64,000 nt of DNA from Pedobacter ginsengisoli (GTDB lineage Bacteria; Bacteroidota; Bacteroidia; Sphingobacteriales; Sphingobacteriaceae), in assembly GCF_030244015.1 (NCBI RefSeq), contig NZ_JASSYX010000003.1, positions 868,001 to 932,000 on the forward strand. Reading direction: 5' to 3'. This document shows, piece after piece, positions 18,144 through 26,471 of the stretch (within the stretch, counting starts at the first letter, position 1; the number at the start of each line of letters is the position of its first letter). The position numbers and the translations under genes are program-made. Under the pieces are notes generated by a model. It had not been told where the DNA came from and made no database searches. It saw nothing but the letters and a program-made list of their open reading frames with translations.

Positions 18144-20825
18144 ATGAAATTCAGGCTGATTCTCCCCTTATTGTTATTAACTCTGTTGATTGCAGTTTTC
18201 GCATATAAAGCTGACGATGATCCGTTTAATGCCCTCCTTAAAAAACTGGAGGTATACAATGAGAAGTATCCGCAGGAGAAAGTCCACCTTCACCTGGACA
18301 AACCTTATTATGCAATCGGTGATGACATCTGGTTTAAGGCCTACGTGATCAACACCCAGACCTCAAAGCTCTCGGCCATCAGCAGCGCCTTGTACGTAGA
18401 ACTGATCAATGAAAAAGATTCTGTAAAAAAACAGCTCAAGCTTCCGCTTGTTTCCGGGGTCAGCTGGGGTGACTTTAAACTCCCCGATTCACTGACTGAG
18501 GGAAATTACAGGATCAGGGCATATACGCAGTGGATGAGAAATGCCGGTTCCGATTTCTTTTTTGACAAAACCATAAAAATCGGGAACTCCTGGGCAAACA
18601 ACGTATTCACCAGTACGAGCTATACCTATAGCAAACAAAACATCTCGGAAAAAGTGAATGCCGTGGTCAGATTCACAGATAAAAATGGTCAGGCCTACGC
18701 CAACAGCGAAGTAAGCTATGAGGTGATACTGAATTTCAGAAGCATCACTAAAGCCAAAGCAGTCACAAATGACAAGGGTATCGTCAATGTTAATTTTCAA
18801 AACAGCCAGCCTTCTCTGTATAAATCAGGTAAGATCGTAGTGACACTGAACCTGCCTGATAAGAAAAAAGTGATTAAGCAAATTCCAATTAAAGCAACCT
18901 CAAATGCTGTTGATGTCCAGTTCTTCCCTGAAAGCGGCAACCTGGTAGAAAATCTGCCCTGCAAGGTGGCTGTTAAAGCAGTTAATGCATCAGGGCTGGG
19001 AGAAGATATTGAAGGCGTGATCGTAGACAACACCGGCCTGGAGGTCTATAAATTCAGCACGACGCATCTTGGCATGGGCAGTCTTTTTTTAAATCCGCAG
19101 CCAGGAAAAACCTATTCTGCAAAAGTTAAATTTAAAGACGGGTCTGAAGGCATATTTAATCTGCCGAAGGTCTCAGCCAGCGGATATTTACTGGCGGTTA
19201 CCCAAACCGCCGAAAATGTCGTTGCGAAAATTCTTGTAAGCCCAGGTCTGGTCGGTTCAGGAGAACTGAAAATCGTCGCCCAAAACAATAGCAATGTCTA
19301 TTTCGTATCCAGGGCCGCCCCCAGTAAACAAATCATCACCACCTCTATTCCAAAAAAAGAACTCCCTGCCGGTATCATACAGTTTACCGTTTTTTCGGCG
19401 GATAACAGGCCCATTTGTGAGCGGCTGATCTTTGTCAATAACGGCGTAGGTAAAATTGACCTGAAAGTAGCCTCCGCCAAACAAAGCTATACCAAAAAAG
19501 AAAAAGTAGACCTGAACCTGGAGGCCGCTATAAACAACAAACCACTTGAAGGCACTTTTTCAATTGCCGTGACCAATACAGCGAGCGTCATTCCAGACGA
19601 AGAAAACGAAAGTAACATTTTTACCAGCCTGCTGCTCACTTCTGACATCATGGGCTACGTGGAAAAACCCAATTATTATTTTCTCAAAAACGACACAAAG
19701 ACCCAGCAGGATCTGGACAACCTGATGCTCACTCAAGGCTGGAGAAGGATTTTATGGAAAAATGTGATCAGCGGCCTTCCGCCGAACATCAGATTTGAAC
19801 CTGAAAAGACCTTAAAGATCAGCGGTACGATAACCACCTATGGTGGCAAACCCTCTCCAAACAGCAAAGTAAGTTTGTTCTCCTCATCCGGCGGCTTTTT
19901 TGCTACGGATACCATCTCTGACGCTCAGGGCAGGTTCAGTTTTGACAACCTCATTTTTAATGACAGCACCAAATTTATCGTCCAGGCCAGGAACGCCAAA
20001 AATAAAAAATCCGTTGACATCAAGATGGATGTGGTAGCAGGACAGGTTGTCACAAAAAATAAAAATACCGGAGACATAGAAGTCAATGTAAACGAAGCCC
20101 TGTCCTCTTATTTAAAACAAAGTGATAACTTTTTTGAAGAGCTGACCAGGAGAGGTTTACTGGAACGCAGCATTACACTCAAGGAGGTGAACATTGTCGA
20201 GAAAAAGAACCCTGCCAAAAATTCTTCCAACCTGAACGGTGGTGGAAATGCAGATGCAGTGATCACAGCTGAGCAACTGCAGAATTGCACAACTTTATCT
20301 ATGTGCCTGCAAGGCAGGGTAGCCGGTCTGATGATTAGGGACGGAAAGGCGTACCTGCTGAGAAACGGCAATACGCCCATGCAGATCGTGATTGACGGGA
20401 TGATGGTAGAACCTGATTTCCTCGATAACATAACCCCGTTTGACATAGAGACTATTGAAGTACTAAAATCCATCGGCAACACGGCAATATACGGAATGCG
20501 GGGCGGGGGCGGTGTGCTGGTTATCACCACCAAAACAGGTGGCGGCACTGCGGGACTTTCTTCTTTCACCCCGGGGATCATCACCTTCTCACCAAAAGGA
20601 TTTTATACCGCAAGGCAATTTTATTCTCCTAAATACGAAGTGGCGACCAACACTCCCGATCTGAGGACCACCATTTACTGGACACCGCATGTAGCGACCA
20701 AAGACGGAAAAGGAACGGTTAGTTATTACAATGCAGACCAGCCTGGCACTTACAGGGTTGTGGCAGAAGGTGCAGACCTCGATGGAAACCTGGGCCGGGC
20801 AGTGTATACTTATGAAGTAAAATAA
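18144..20825 (+). CDS. MG2-domain protein with TonB-receptor plug but no barrel
   Basis: An 893-residue secreted protein. Residues 1-21 are a signal peptide. An MG2-like (alpha-2-macroglobulin-type) region follows near 35-145 (EKVHLHLDKPYYAIGDDIWF, then LTEGNYRIRAYTQWMRN). Several beta-rich domains and a carboxypeptidase-regulatory-like segment (SGTITTYGGKPSPNSKVSL) occupy the middle. Around 700-800 is a TonB-dependent-receptor plug (LQGRVAGLMI, PMQIVIDGM, DIETIEVLKSIGNTAIYG). Only about 90 residues follow, so there is no beta-barrel and it cannot be a transporter by itself. This architecture recurs in Bacteroidota and its role is unknown; binding a ligand or a TonB-linked partner is possible. 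Confidence 0.85.
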   Translation: MKFRLILPLLLLTLLIAVFAYKADDDPFNALLKKLEVYNEKYPQEKVHLHLDKPYYAIGDDIWFKAYVINTQTSKLSAISSALYVELINEKDSVKKQLKLPLVSGVSWGDFKLPDSLTEGNYRIRAYTQWMRNAGSDFFFDKTIKIGNSWANNVFTSTSYTYSKQNISEKVNAVVRFTDKNGQAYANSEVSYEVILNFRSITKAKAVTNDKGIVNVNFQNSQPSLYKSGKIVVTLNLPDKKKVIKQIPIKATSNAVDVQFFPESGNLVENLPCKVAVKAVNASGLGEDIEGVIVDNTGLEVYKFSTTHLGMGSLFLNPQPGKTYSAKVKFKDGSEGIFNLPKVSASGYLLAVTQTAENVVAKILVSPGLVGSGELKIVAQNNSNVYFVSRAAPSKQIITTSIPKKELPAGIIQFTVFSADNRPICERLIFVNNGVGKIDLKVASAKQSYTKKEKVDLNLEAAINNKPLEGTFSIAVTNTASVIPDEENESNIFTSLLLTSDIMGYVEKPNYYFLKNDTKTQQDLDNLMLTQGWRRILWKNVISGLPPNIRFEPEKTLKISGTITTYGGKPSPNSKVSLFSSSGGFFATDTISDAQGRFSFDNLIFNDSTKFIVQARNAKNKKSVDIKMDVVAGQVVTKNKNTGDIEVNVNEALSSYLKQSDNFFEELTRRGLLERSITLKEVNIVEKKNPAKNSSNLNGGGNADAVITAEQLQNCTTLSMCLQGRVAGLMIRDGKAYLLRNGNTPMQIVIDGMMVEPDFLDNITPFDIETIEVLKSIGNTAIYGMRGGGGVLVITTKTGGGTAGLSSFTPGIITFSPKGFYTARQFYSPKYEVATNTPDLRTTIYWTPHVATKDGKGTVSYYNADQPGTYRVVAEGADLDGNLGRAVYTYEVK

Positions 20826-20830
20826 AAGAA

Positions 20831-21592
20831 ATGAACACGATAAAAGTCACCATAAAGGACCGTCTAGCCATAATTACCCTTGACAGAGGGAAGTCAAATG
20901 CCTTAAACAGGGAAATGATCATTGAACTGGAAGATTTGCTGAAGAACATTTCAACAGATCCAAACATCGGCGGGGCAGTCATCACAGGAAAAGACCACTT
21001 CTTTTCGGCAGGGCTTGACCTGATCGAACTGTACAACTATTCTGAGGCAGAAGCGGAATCATTCTGGCACTTATTCCTTGGCTTTACCGCTACGATCACC
21101 TCATTTAAAAAACCACTGGTAGCGGCGATAAATGGCCATAGTCCTGCGGGCGGATGTGTCATTGCCCTGGCATGCGATTACCGCATTATGGCAGAGGGGA
21201 AATACATTATAGGGCTTAATGAGGTTCCGGTCGGGATCATTGTACCAAACAGCATTTTCAGCCTTTACTCATTCTGCCTTGGCCAGGCGGCCGCATCACG
21301 CAATCTGCTCGAAGGAAAGCTGTTTAGTCCGGAGCAGGCCCTCGAAGCGGGCCTTATAGACGAACTGGCCAATCCGGCAAGCATACTGACCGCGGCAGAA
21401 AGAAAGATCAGAAAATATATGGGCATGGAACAAAACACCTGGAGCCACAGCAAGCTGAACATCAGGAAAGACCTGATTGCTGCGACAAGCGCTGATCAAA
21501 GCGAAGAACTTGCCGCCATGCTGAAACAATGGTGGTCCCCCGCTACACGCAGTATCCTGAAAACAATTATTGAGAACCTTCAAAAGAAATAA
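20831..21592 (+). CDS. Enoyl-CoA hydratase/isomerase family, likely delta3-delta2-enoyl-CoA isomerase
   Basis: Crotonase-fold enzyme, 253 residues. The oxyanion-hole segments are FFSAGLDLIELYN and NGHSPAGGCVIALACDYRIM. The motif IIGLNEVPVGIIVP carries Glu131 at the position of the single catalytic Glu of mitochondrial delta3-delta2-enoyl-CoA isomerase (ECI1 type), which shares the GLNE, PAGGC and CDYRI patterns. The next gene, 3 bp away, is a 2,4-dienoyl-CoA-reductase-like SDR. These two activities are exactly the auxiliary steps needed to oxidise unsaturated fatty acids, which strengthens the isomerase call over a hydratase. Confidence 0.85.
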   Translation: MNTIKVTIKDRLAIITLDRGKSNALNREMIIELEDLLKNISTDPNIGGAVITGKDHFFSAGLDLIELYNYSEAEAESFWHLFLGFTATITSFKKPLVAAINGHSPAGGCVIALACDYRIMAEGKYIIGLNEVPVGIIVPNSIFSLYSFCLGQAAASRNLLEGKLFSPEQALEAGLIDELANPASILTAAERKIRKYMGMEQNTWSHSKLNIRKDLIAATSADQSEELAAMLKQWWSPATRSILKTIIENLQKK

Positions 21593-21595
21593 GCC

Positions 21596-22471
21596 ATGTT
21601 CAATCAGCCCATGTTAAGAGATGACGCGCTAAAAGGTAAGACCATAGTAATCACCGGCGGAGGAACGGGCCTGGGCAAGGCCATGGGCACTTACTTTCTT
21701 AAATTGGGCGCCAACCTGGTCATCACCAGCAGGAAAGCTGAAGTGCTGAAAAAAACGGCTTCAGAGATGGAAAAGGAAACAGGCGGCAAGGTGCTTGCCG
21801 TATCCTGTGACGTGCGGGAATATGAACAGGTGGAACATGTGCTGGCTGAAGCCATTAAAGCCTTTGGAAGGGTCGACAGTCTATTGAACAACGCAGCAGG
21901 TAATTTCATATCCCCAACTGAACGGCTGTCTGCAAATGCCTTTTCTACGATTATTGACATTGTGCTCAAAGGCTCTGTCAATTGTACACTTGCGTTTGGA
22001 AAACACTGGATCAAAGAAAAGCAAAGCGCCAGTGTGCTCAATATTGTAACCACATATGCCTTTACCGGTTCGGCCTATGTCGTGCCTTCCGCCTGTGCAA
22101 AGGGCGGTGTACTGGCGATGACCAGATCACTGGCCGTGGAATGGGGCAGGTATGGCATCCGTACAAATGCCATTGCACCCGGGCCATTCCCTACAAAGGG
22201 CGCCTGGGAAAGGTTATTACCTGGTGATCTTGCAGAAAAATTTGACTTTAAAAACCGGGTACCCTTAAAACGTGTTGGAGATCATCAGGAACTGGCCAAC
22301 CTGGCCGCTTTTCTGATCAGTGATTTTGCTGGATATATCAACGGCGAGGTCATTACCATCGACGGCGGCGAGTGGCTGCAGGGAGCAGGTCAGTTCAACG
22401 GACTGGAAGCGGTCCCAGATGAAATGTGGGATGCTTTTGAGCAGATGACCCGATCGGCCAAGGGAAGCTAG
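21596..22471 (+). CDS. SDR oxidoreductase, 2,4-dienoyl-CoA reductase-like
   Basis: A 291-residue short-chain dehydrogenase. The NADP(H)-binding motif TGGGTGLG is at 20-27. NNAAGNF is the structural NAG-like motif. The active-site segment reads PSACAKGGVLAMTRSLAVEW. The Tyr of the usual YxxxK is replaced by Ser, as in mammalian 2,4-dienoyl-CoA reductases (SASAK-type). The C-terminal GEVITIDGGEWL is also typical. It would reduce 2,4-dienoyl-CoA to trans-3-enoyl-CoA. It forms a two-gene operon with the enoyl-CoA isomerase and converges with the fabH-like gene. Confidence 0.87.
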   Translation: MFNQPMLRDDALKGKTIVITGGGTGLGKAMGTYFLKLGANLVITSRKAEVLKKTASEMEKETGGKVLAVSCDVREYEQVEHVLAEAIKAFGRVDSLLNNAAGNFISPTERLSANAFSTIIDIVLKGSVNCTLAFGKHWIKEKQSASVLNIVTTYAFTGSAYVVPSACAKGGVLAMTRSLAVEWGRYGIRTNAIAPGPFPTKGAWERLLPGDLAEKFDFKNRVPLKRVGDHQELANLAAFLISDFAGYINGEVITIDGGEWLQGAGQFNGLEAVPDEMWDAFEQMTRSAKGS

Positions 22472-22475
22472 GCCC

Positions 22476-23522
22476 TTACCACCTGATCAGTGCACTCGCC
22501 CAGGTAAACCCCGAGCCAAACGCAGCCAGACATACCAGGTCCCCGTCTTTAATTTTACCGGCTTCCCAAGCCTCACACAAGGCGATCGGAACAGAAGCGG
22601 CGGTTGTATTCCCATATTTTTGAATGTTGTTGAATACCTGTTCGTCACTTAAACCCAGCAATTGCTGAACATACTGGCTGATCCTCAGGTTGGCCTGGTG
22701 CGGTACCAGCAGGTCTATATCCTTTTCAGACAGGCTGTTTGCCGCCAGCGCCTCTCTGATCACTTCCGGAAATTTTACCACAGCCTTTTTAAATACTGCA
22801 GGTCCGTCCATATATGGCAATGCGGCGCCGCTCTCGAGCTGCTCTGTAGTCAGAAACAATCCGCCAAGCTCCTGATCGGGATATGCGGGCTTGTCTTTAA
22901 GCCATTTGTTGGCATGAGCTCCGGGATAGAACATTGCCAGGATCTCTGCCTCGGCACCATCGCTATGCAGGTGTGTGCTCAGTATTCCCTGATGATCTTT
23001 CTGTGCAGGCTGCAAAACTACGGCCCCCGCCCCATCTCCAAAGATGACAGACACATTGCGGCTGCGGGTCTCAAAGTCCATTGCAAAAGAATGCTTTTCA
23101 CTGCCGACCACCAGGATGTTCTTGTACATTCCCGTTTTAACGAACTGGTCGGCAACGGAAAGCGCATAAACAAAGCCTGAGCATTGGTTACGGATATCCA
23201 ACGCACCTATTTCTTTCATTTTCATTTCGCGTTGCAGGAGCACACCGCAGCCGGGGAAATAATAATCCGGGCTAAGGGTCGCAAAAATGATAAAATCTAT
23301 ATCCTGAGCTGTAATTCCCGCTCTGTCAATCGCTATTTTCGCAGCTTCAACACCCATAGTGGTGGTGGTCTCTTCCAGTCTGTCGGCAAACCGGCGCTCT
23401 TTAATTCCCGTGCGTTCCTGGATCCACTCGTCATTTGTATCCATAAAACGGGAAAGGTCCTTATTGGTATAAACATTTTTAGGCACATAGTGACCTATGC
23501 CTGCAATTTTTGAACGCTGCAT
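22476..23522 (-). CDS. fabH: 3-oxoacyl-ACP synthase III family protein
   Basis: Condensing enzyme of the FabH (KAS III) type, 348 residues. The catalytic triad is visible: Cys114 in RNQCSGFVYAL, His in VPHQANLRI and Asn in KYGNTTAASVP. It should condense an acyl-CoA primer with malonyl-ACP to start fatty acid synthesis. It stands alone, not beside plsX or rpmF as many fabH genes do, so a specialised primer or an olefin/polyketide role cannot be excluded. It converges with the SDR gene and is divergent from clpS. Confidence 0.9.
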   Translation of the reverse strand: MQRSKIAGIGHYVPKNVYTNKDLSRFMDTNDEWIQERTGIKERRFADRLEETTTTMGVEAAKIAIDRAGITAQDIDFIIFATLSPDYYFPGCGVLLQREMKMKEIGALDIRNQCSGFVYALSVADQFVKTGMYKNILVVGSEKHSFAMDFETRSRNVSVIFGDGAGAVVLQPAQKDHQGILSTHLHSDGAEAEILAMFYPGAHANKWLKDKPAYPDQELGGLFLTTEQLESGAALPYMDGPAVFKKAVVKFPEVIREALAANSLSEKDIDLLVPHQANLRISQYVQQLLGLSDEQVFNNIQKYGNTTAASVPIALCEAWEAGKIKDGDLVCLAAFGSGFTWASALIRW

Positions 23523-23591
23523 TATATTTAGGAATTAAGTACAAATTTTAGTCAAAAATAACTTTAACTGCAACATTATTTGAAATTAGCT

Positions 23592-23599
23592 TATTTTTG
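23592..23599 (+). promoter_or_regulatory. -7 box of clpS
   Basis: TATTTTTG matches TAnnTTTG exactly and ends 4 nt before the clpS ATG. No good -33 box is visible 19-21 bp upstream. If used, transcription would begin at or next to the start codon, giving a leaderless mRNA. Confidence 0.45.
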
Positions 23600-23603
23600 C
23601 AGG

Positions 23604-23885
23604 ATGTCTACAGAAACAAAAGAAGAAACATTTACACTGGAGGAGATCCTGACCTCGCTGAAAACCGTTCACCGCCTGATTCTCTGGAACGACGATGTAA
23701 ATACTTTTGACCACGTTATTTATTGTATGATGAAATACCTGGACTATTCAGAACCTCAGGCAGAGAAGATTGCATGGGAAGTACACAACAAAGGAAAGTG
23801 TGCTGTTCTGGAAGGTTCTTTTACTGAAATGGAAATTTACCGTAAAATTTTACAGCAGGAAGGGCTGACAGTCTCTGTAGACTAA
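23604..23885 (+). CDS. clpS: ATP-dependent Clp protease adaptor ClpS
   Basis: A 93-residue adaptor that delivers N-degron substrates to ClpAP. The core reads LILWNDDVNTFDHVIYCMMK, where the NDD segment is part of the N-end-residue pocket, followed by AWEVHNKGKCAVLEG, the ClpA-binding region. I place the start at the ATG at 23604; an in-frame TTG at 23580 would add eight residues and lies upstream of the -7 box. It stands alone, with divergent fabH upstream and an outer-membrane receptor gene downstream. Confidence 0.95.
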   Translation: MSTETKEETFTLEEILTSLKTVHRLILWNDDVNTFDHVIYCMMKYLDYSEPQAEKIAWEVHNKGKCAVLEGSFTEMEIYRKILQQEGLTVSVD

Positions 23886-23983
23886 CAAAATTGCTGTAAT
23901 AAAATAGTTACGCCCGCTTTTTTTAAACTTACTGCACGTTTCTTTGTCCCTTTAATACAGAAATGATAAAAAGAGGAATCGAA

Positions 23984-26464
23984 ATGATGAAATACCCGGG
24001 CTTGCTGCTGCTTTTAATACTTACTTTTTGTGCCGGCACGACTGCGCTTAAAGCCCAGACCCCGGGAACCGGAAAAATCAGCGCAAAAGTAGTTGATGCC
24101 CAAAACAGTGAGACCATCCCCTTTGCGACAGCAGTAGTGATCAACAGAAGGACGAAGGCCGTGGTCAAAGGCGCACAAACAGATGCAAATGGAAATTTAT
24201 TGATCACCGGCCTGCCAAAGGGCGTTTTCACTTTTAAAGTAAGTTATGTAGGCTATCAGACCATGGTTAGAGATTCGGTCTCTGTAGCAGATGCTCCGGT
24301 AGACTTCGGCACGATCAGAATGAAAGTTTCAAAAGGCACCGTACTGAACGAGGTTAAAGTAACCGGTCAAAAGAGTACCATGCAACTGGGAATCGATAAA
24401 AAAATATTTTCAGTAGACCAAAGTTTAGTCAGCGAAGGCGGTTCGGCATCGGACCTGCTTCAGAATGTTCCTTCTGTCCAGTCGGACATAGACGGCAACA
24501 TCAGCCTGAGGGGATCAGCCGGCGTGAGTGTACTCATAGACGGCAAGCCTTCCCTGATCGCGGGCGGAAACATTGCCCAGATCCTGCAGTCTATTCCTGC
24601 AAGTTCCATTGAAAGCGTGGAGCTCATCACCAATCCTTCGGCCAAATACGATGCCGAAGGACAATCAGGCATCATCAACATCGTACTGAAGAAAAACAAG
24701 AAACTGGGCCTGAACGGATCAGTTGCACTGACTGCCGGCAATCGTAACAATTACAATGCGAGCACCAATCTGAGCTTTCAGAACAGCAAAGTCAATCTCT
24801 ATGGAAATTACAGCTACCGCTATGGCAACCGCAATGGAGGCGGGTTCAGCAACATCTTTTATAAGCAGCCAGCCTTAAACACAATCTACGCCAATCAGAA
24901 TACCAACGGCGAATCACAGGATAAAGGGCACAATGCAAAAGCGGGAATGGATTATTTCATTACCGATAAAAGTGTATTGAGTCTTTCCGGAGGGTTTAAC
25001 ATCAGGGACAATGACAGGAATGAGTTTCTTTCCATAGATCAGCTCGATCAGTTTCAAAATCCCGTTAACCTCAGCAGAAGAAATAATGACAACCTGAGTT
25101 CCGGCGGCAGCTATGACCTCAACCTGGATTTCAGTCAGAAGTTCAAAAAACCAAAAGAAGAGCTGACTTTCAATTTTAGTTTCTCTGAAGGGAACAATGA
25201 CAATAACCAGACCTACAATACCGATGTTTACAACATAAACGGCGAGCCAGTCAATTCATTCCCGAACATTCAGCGCACTGACGGATTCGGATTTAACAGG
25301 AATTACAACATACAAACAGACTATACACTGCCGGTTGGCAAGTCAGGAAAGATCGAAGCCGGTTACCGCAGTCAGATCCGGTTTTCGGAAAATAGCACCT
25401 ATGCTGATCAACTCGATAACCTGAGCGGAGCATATTTTGTGAACCTTGCCCTGACCAACGAGTTTAACAACAAAGACCAGGTGCATGCCCTTTATATAAA
25501 CTTCCAGAACCAGGTTAAAAATTTCGGATATCAGTTTGGTTTAAGAGCAGAAGACGCGACACTGGACACAAGGCTTGGAACCTATGATGCATTGGGAAAC
25601 CTGGCCTATACACCGGGAAAAGTCGCTTACAAAAGATTATACCCAAGTGTGTTTCTTACCCAGAAATTTAAAGGGGAGCAGCAAGTGCAACTGAGTTACA
25701 GCCGTCGAGTAAACCGCCCGCGCGGCTGGGATACCAATCCTTTTCTGGATGTATCCGATCCGCTCAACTACCGCCGCGGCAACCCCAACCTGAAACCGGA
25801 AGATGTACACGCATTTGAGCTCAGCTATAGCAAATTCTGGCCAAAGGTGACCCTGACTTCCAGTGTCTATATGCGTCAGACCAACGACGTTATCCAAAGG
25901 GTAAGAACCGATCCGGATGCGCAGGGCATCACCATCACTACTCCTCAGAACCTCACCAGAAATTATTCAAGCGGCCTCGAGCTGATCAGCCGTGTAGATG
26001 TAGCCAAATCCTGGAACTTTACCGCCAATGTGAACCTCTACCAAAGCAAGATCATAGGGGTACCCGCATTCGGGGTGGTGGAAAATTCTGGTTTTAGCTG
26101 GAATGCCAACCTGACCAATAATATTGTTTTGCCCTATAACATTACCCTGCAGCTGAAAGGCGACTACCGCGCCCCTGAAGTGATGGCACAAGGCAAAAGG
26201 AATGCGATGTACGCTGTTGATGCCGGTGCCAAATATGATTTCAAAAACAAAAAATCATCCTTAAGCCTCAATATCAGAGACGTGTTCAATACCAGGAACT
26301 GGAGCATGACCACCAATACGAATAGCACAAGCATCGATTTTAAACGCAGGATGCAGGGAACTGTGGCCAACCTGACCTATAGCTACCGGTTCGGCAAAAA
26401 TGACTTTTCTTTTAAAAAGAAAAGACCTGAACAAGAGTCCCGCGGTGACGAAGAACAATTTTAA
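23984..26464 (+). CDS. Outer-membrane beta-barrel TonB-dependent receptor-like protein
   Basis: About 826 residues. A signal peptide (YPGLLLLLILTFCAGTTALKA) is followed by a carboxypeptidase-regulatory-like domain (SAKVVDAQNSETIPFATAVV). A plug follows (ASDLLQNVPSVQSDIDGNIS, GVSVLIDGKP, SSIESVELITNPSAKYDAEG), then an outer-membrane beta-barrel of the Bacteroidota family. It likely imports or senses an unknown ligand. The ATG at 23984 is preferred because GAGG lies just upstream; an ATG at 23963 adds seven residues. A paralogue with the same layout follows 7 bp later, so this is a tandem pair in one operon. Confidence 0.9.
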   Translation: MMKYPGLLLLLILTFCAGTTALKAQTPGTGKISAKVVDAQNSETIPFATAVVINRRTKAVVKGAQTDANGNLLITGLPKGVFTFKVSYVGYQTMVRDSVSVADAPVDFGTIRMKVSKGTVLNEVKVTGQKSTMQLGIDKKIFSVDQSLVSEGGSASDLLQNVPSVQSDIDGNISLRGSAGVSVLIDGKPSLIAGGNIAQILQSIPASSIESVELITNPSAKYDAEGQSGIINIVLKKNKKLGLNGSVALTAGNRNNYNASTNLSFQNSKVNLYGNYSYRYGNRNGGGFSNIFYKQPALNTIYANQNTNGESQDKGHNAKAGMDYFITDKSVLSLSGGFNIRDNDRNEFLSIDQLDQFQNPVNLSRRNNDNLSSGGSYDLNLDFSQKFKKPKEELTFNFSFSEGNNDNNQTYNTDVYNINGEPVNSFPNIQRTDGFGFNRNYNIQTDYTLPVGKSGKIEAGYRSQIRFSENSTYADQLDNLSGAYFVNLALTNEFNNKDQVHALYINFQNQVKNFGYQFGLRAEDATLDTRLGTYDALGNLAYTPGKVAYKRLYPSVFLTQKFKGEQQVQLSYSRRVNRPRGWDTNPFLDVSDPLNYRRGNPNLKPEDVHAFELSYSKFWPKVTLTSSVYMRQTNDVIQRVRTDPDAQGITITTPQNLTRNYSSGLELISRVDVAKSWNFTANVNLYQSKIIGVPAFGVVENSGFSWNANLTNNIVLPYNITLQLKGDYRAPEVMAQGKRNAMYAVDAGAKYDFKNKKSSLSLNIRDVFNTRNWSMTTNTNSTSIDFKRRMQGTVANLTYSYRFGKNDFSFKKKRPEQESRGDEEQF

Positions 26465-26471
26465 ATACTAA

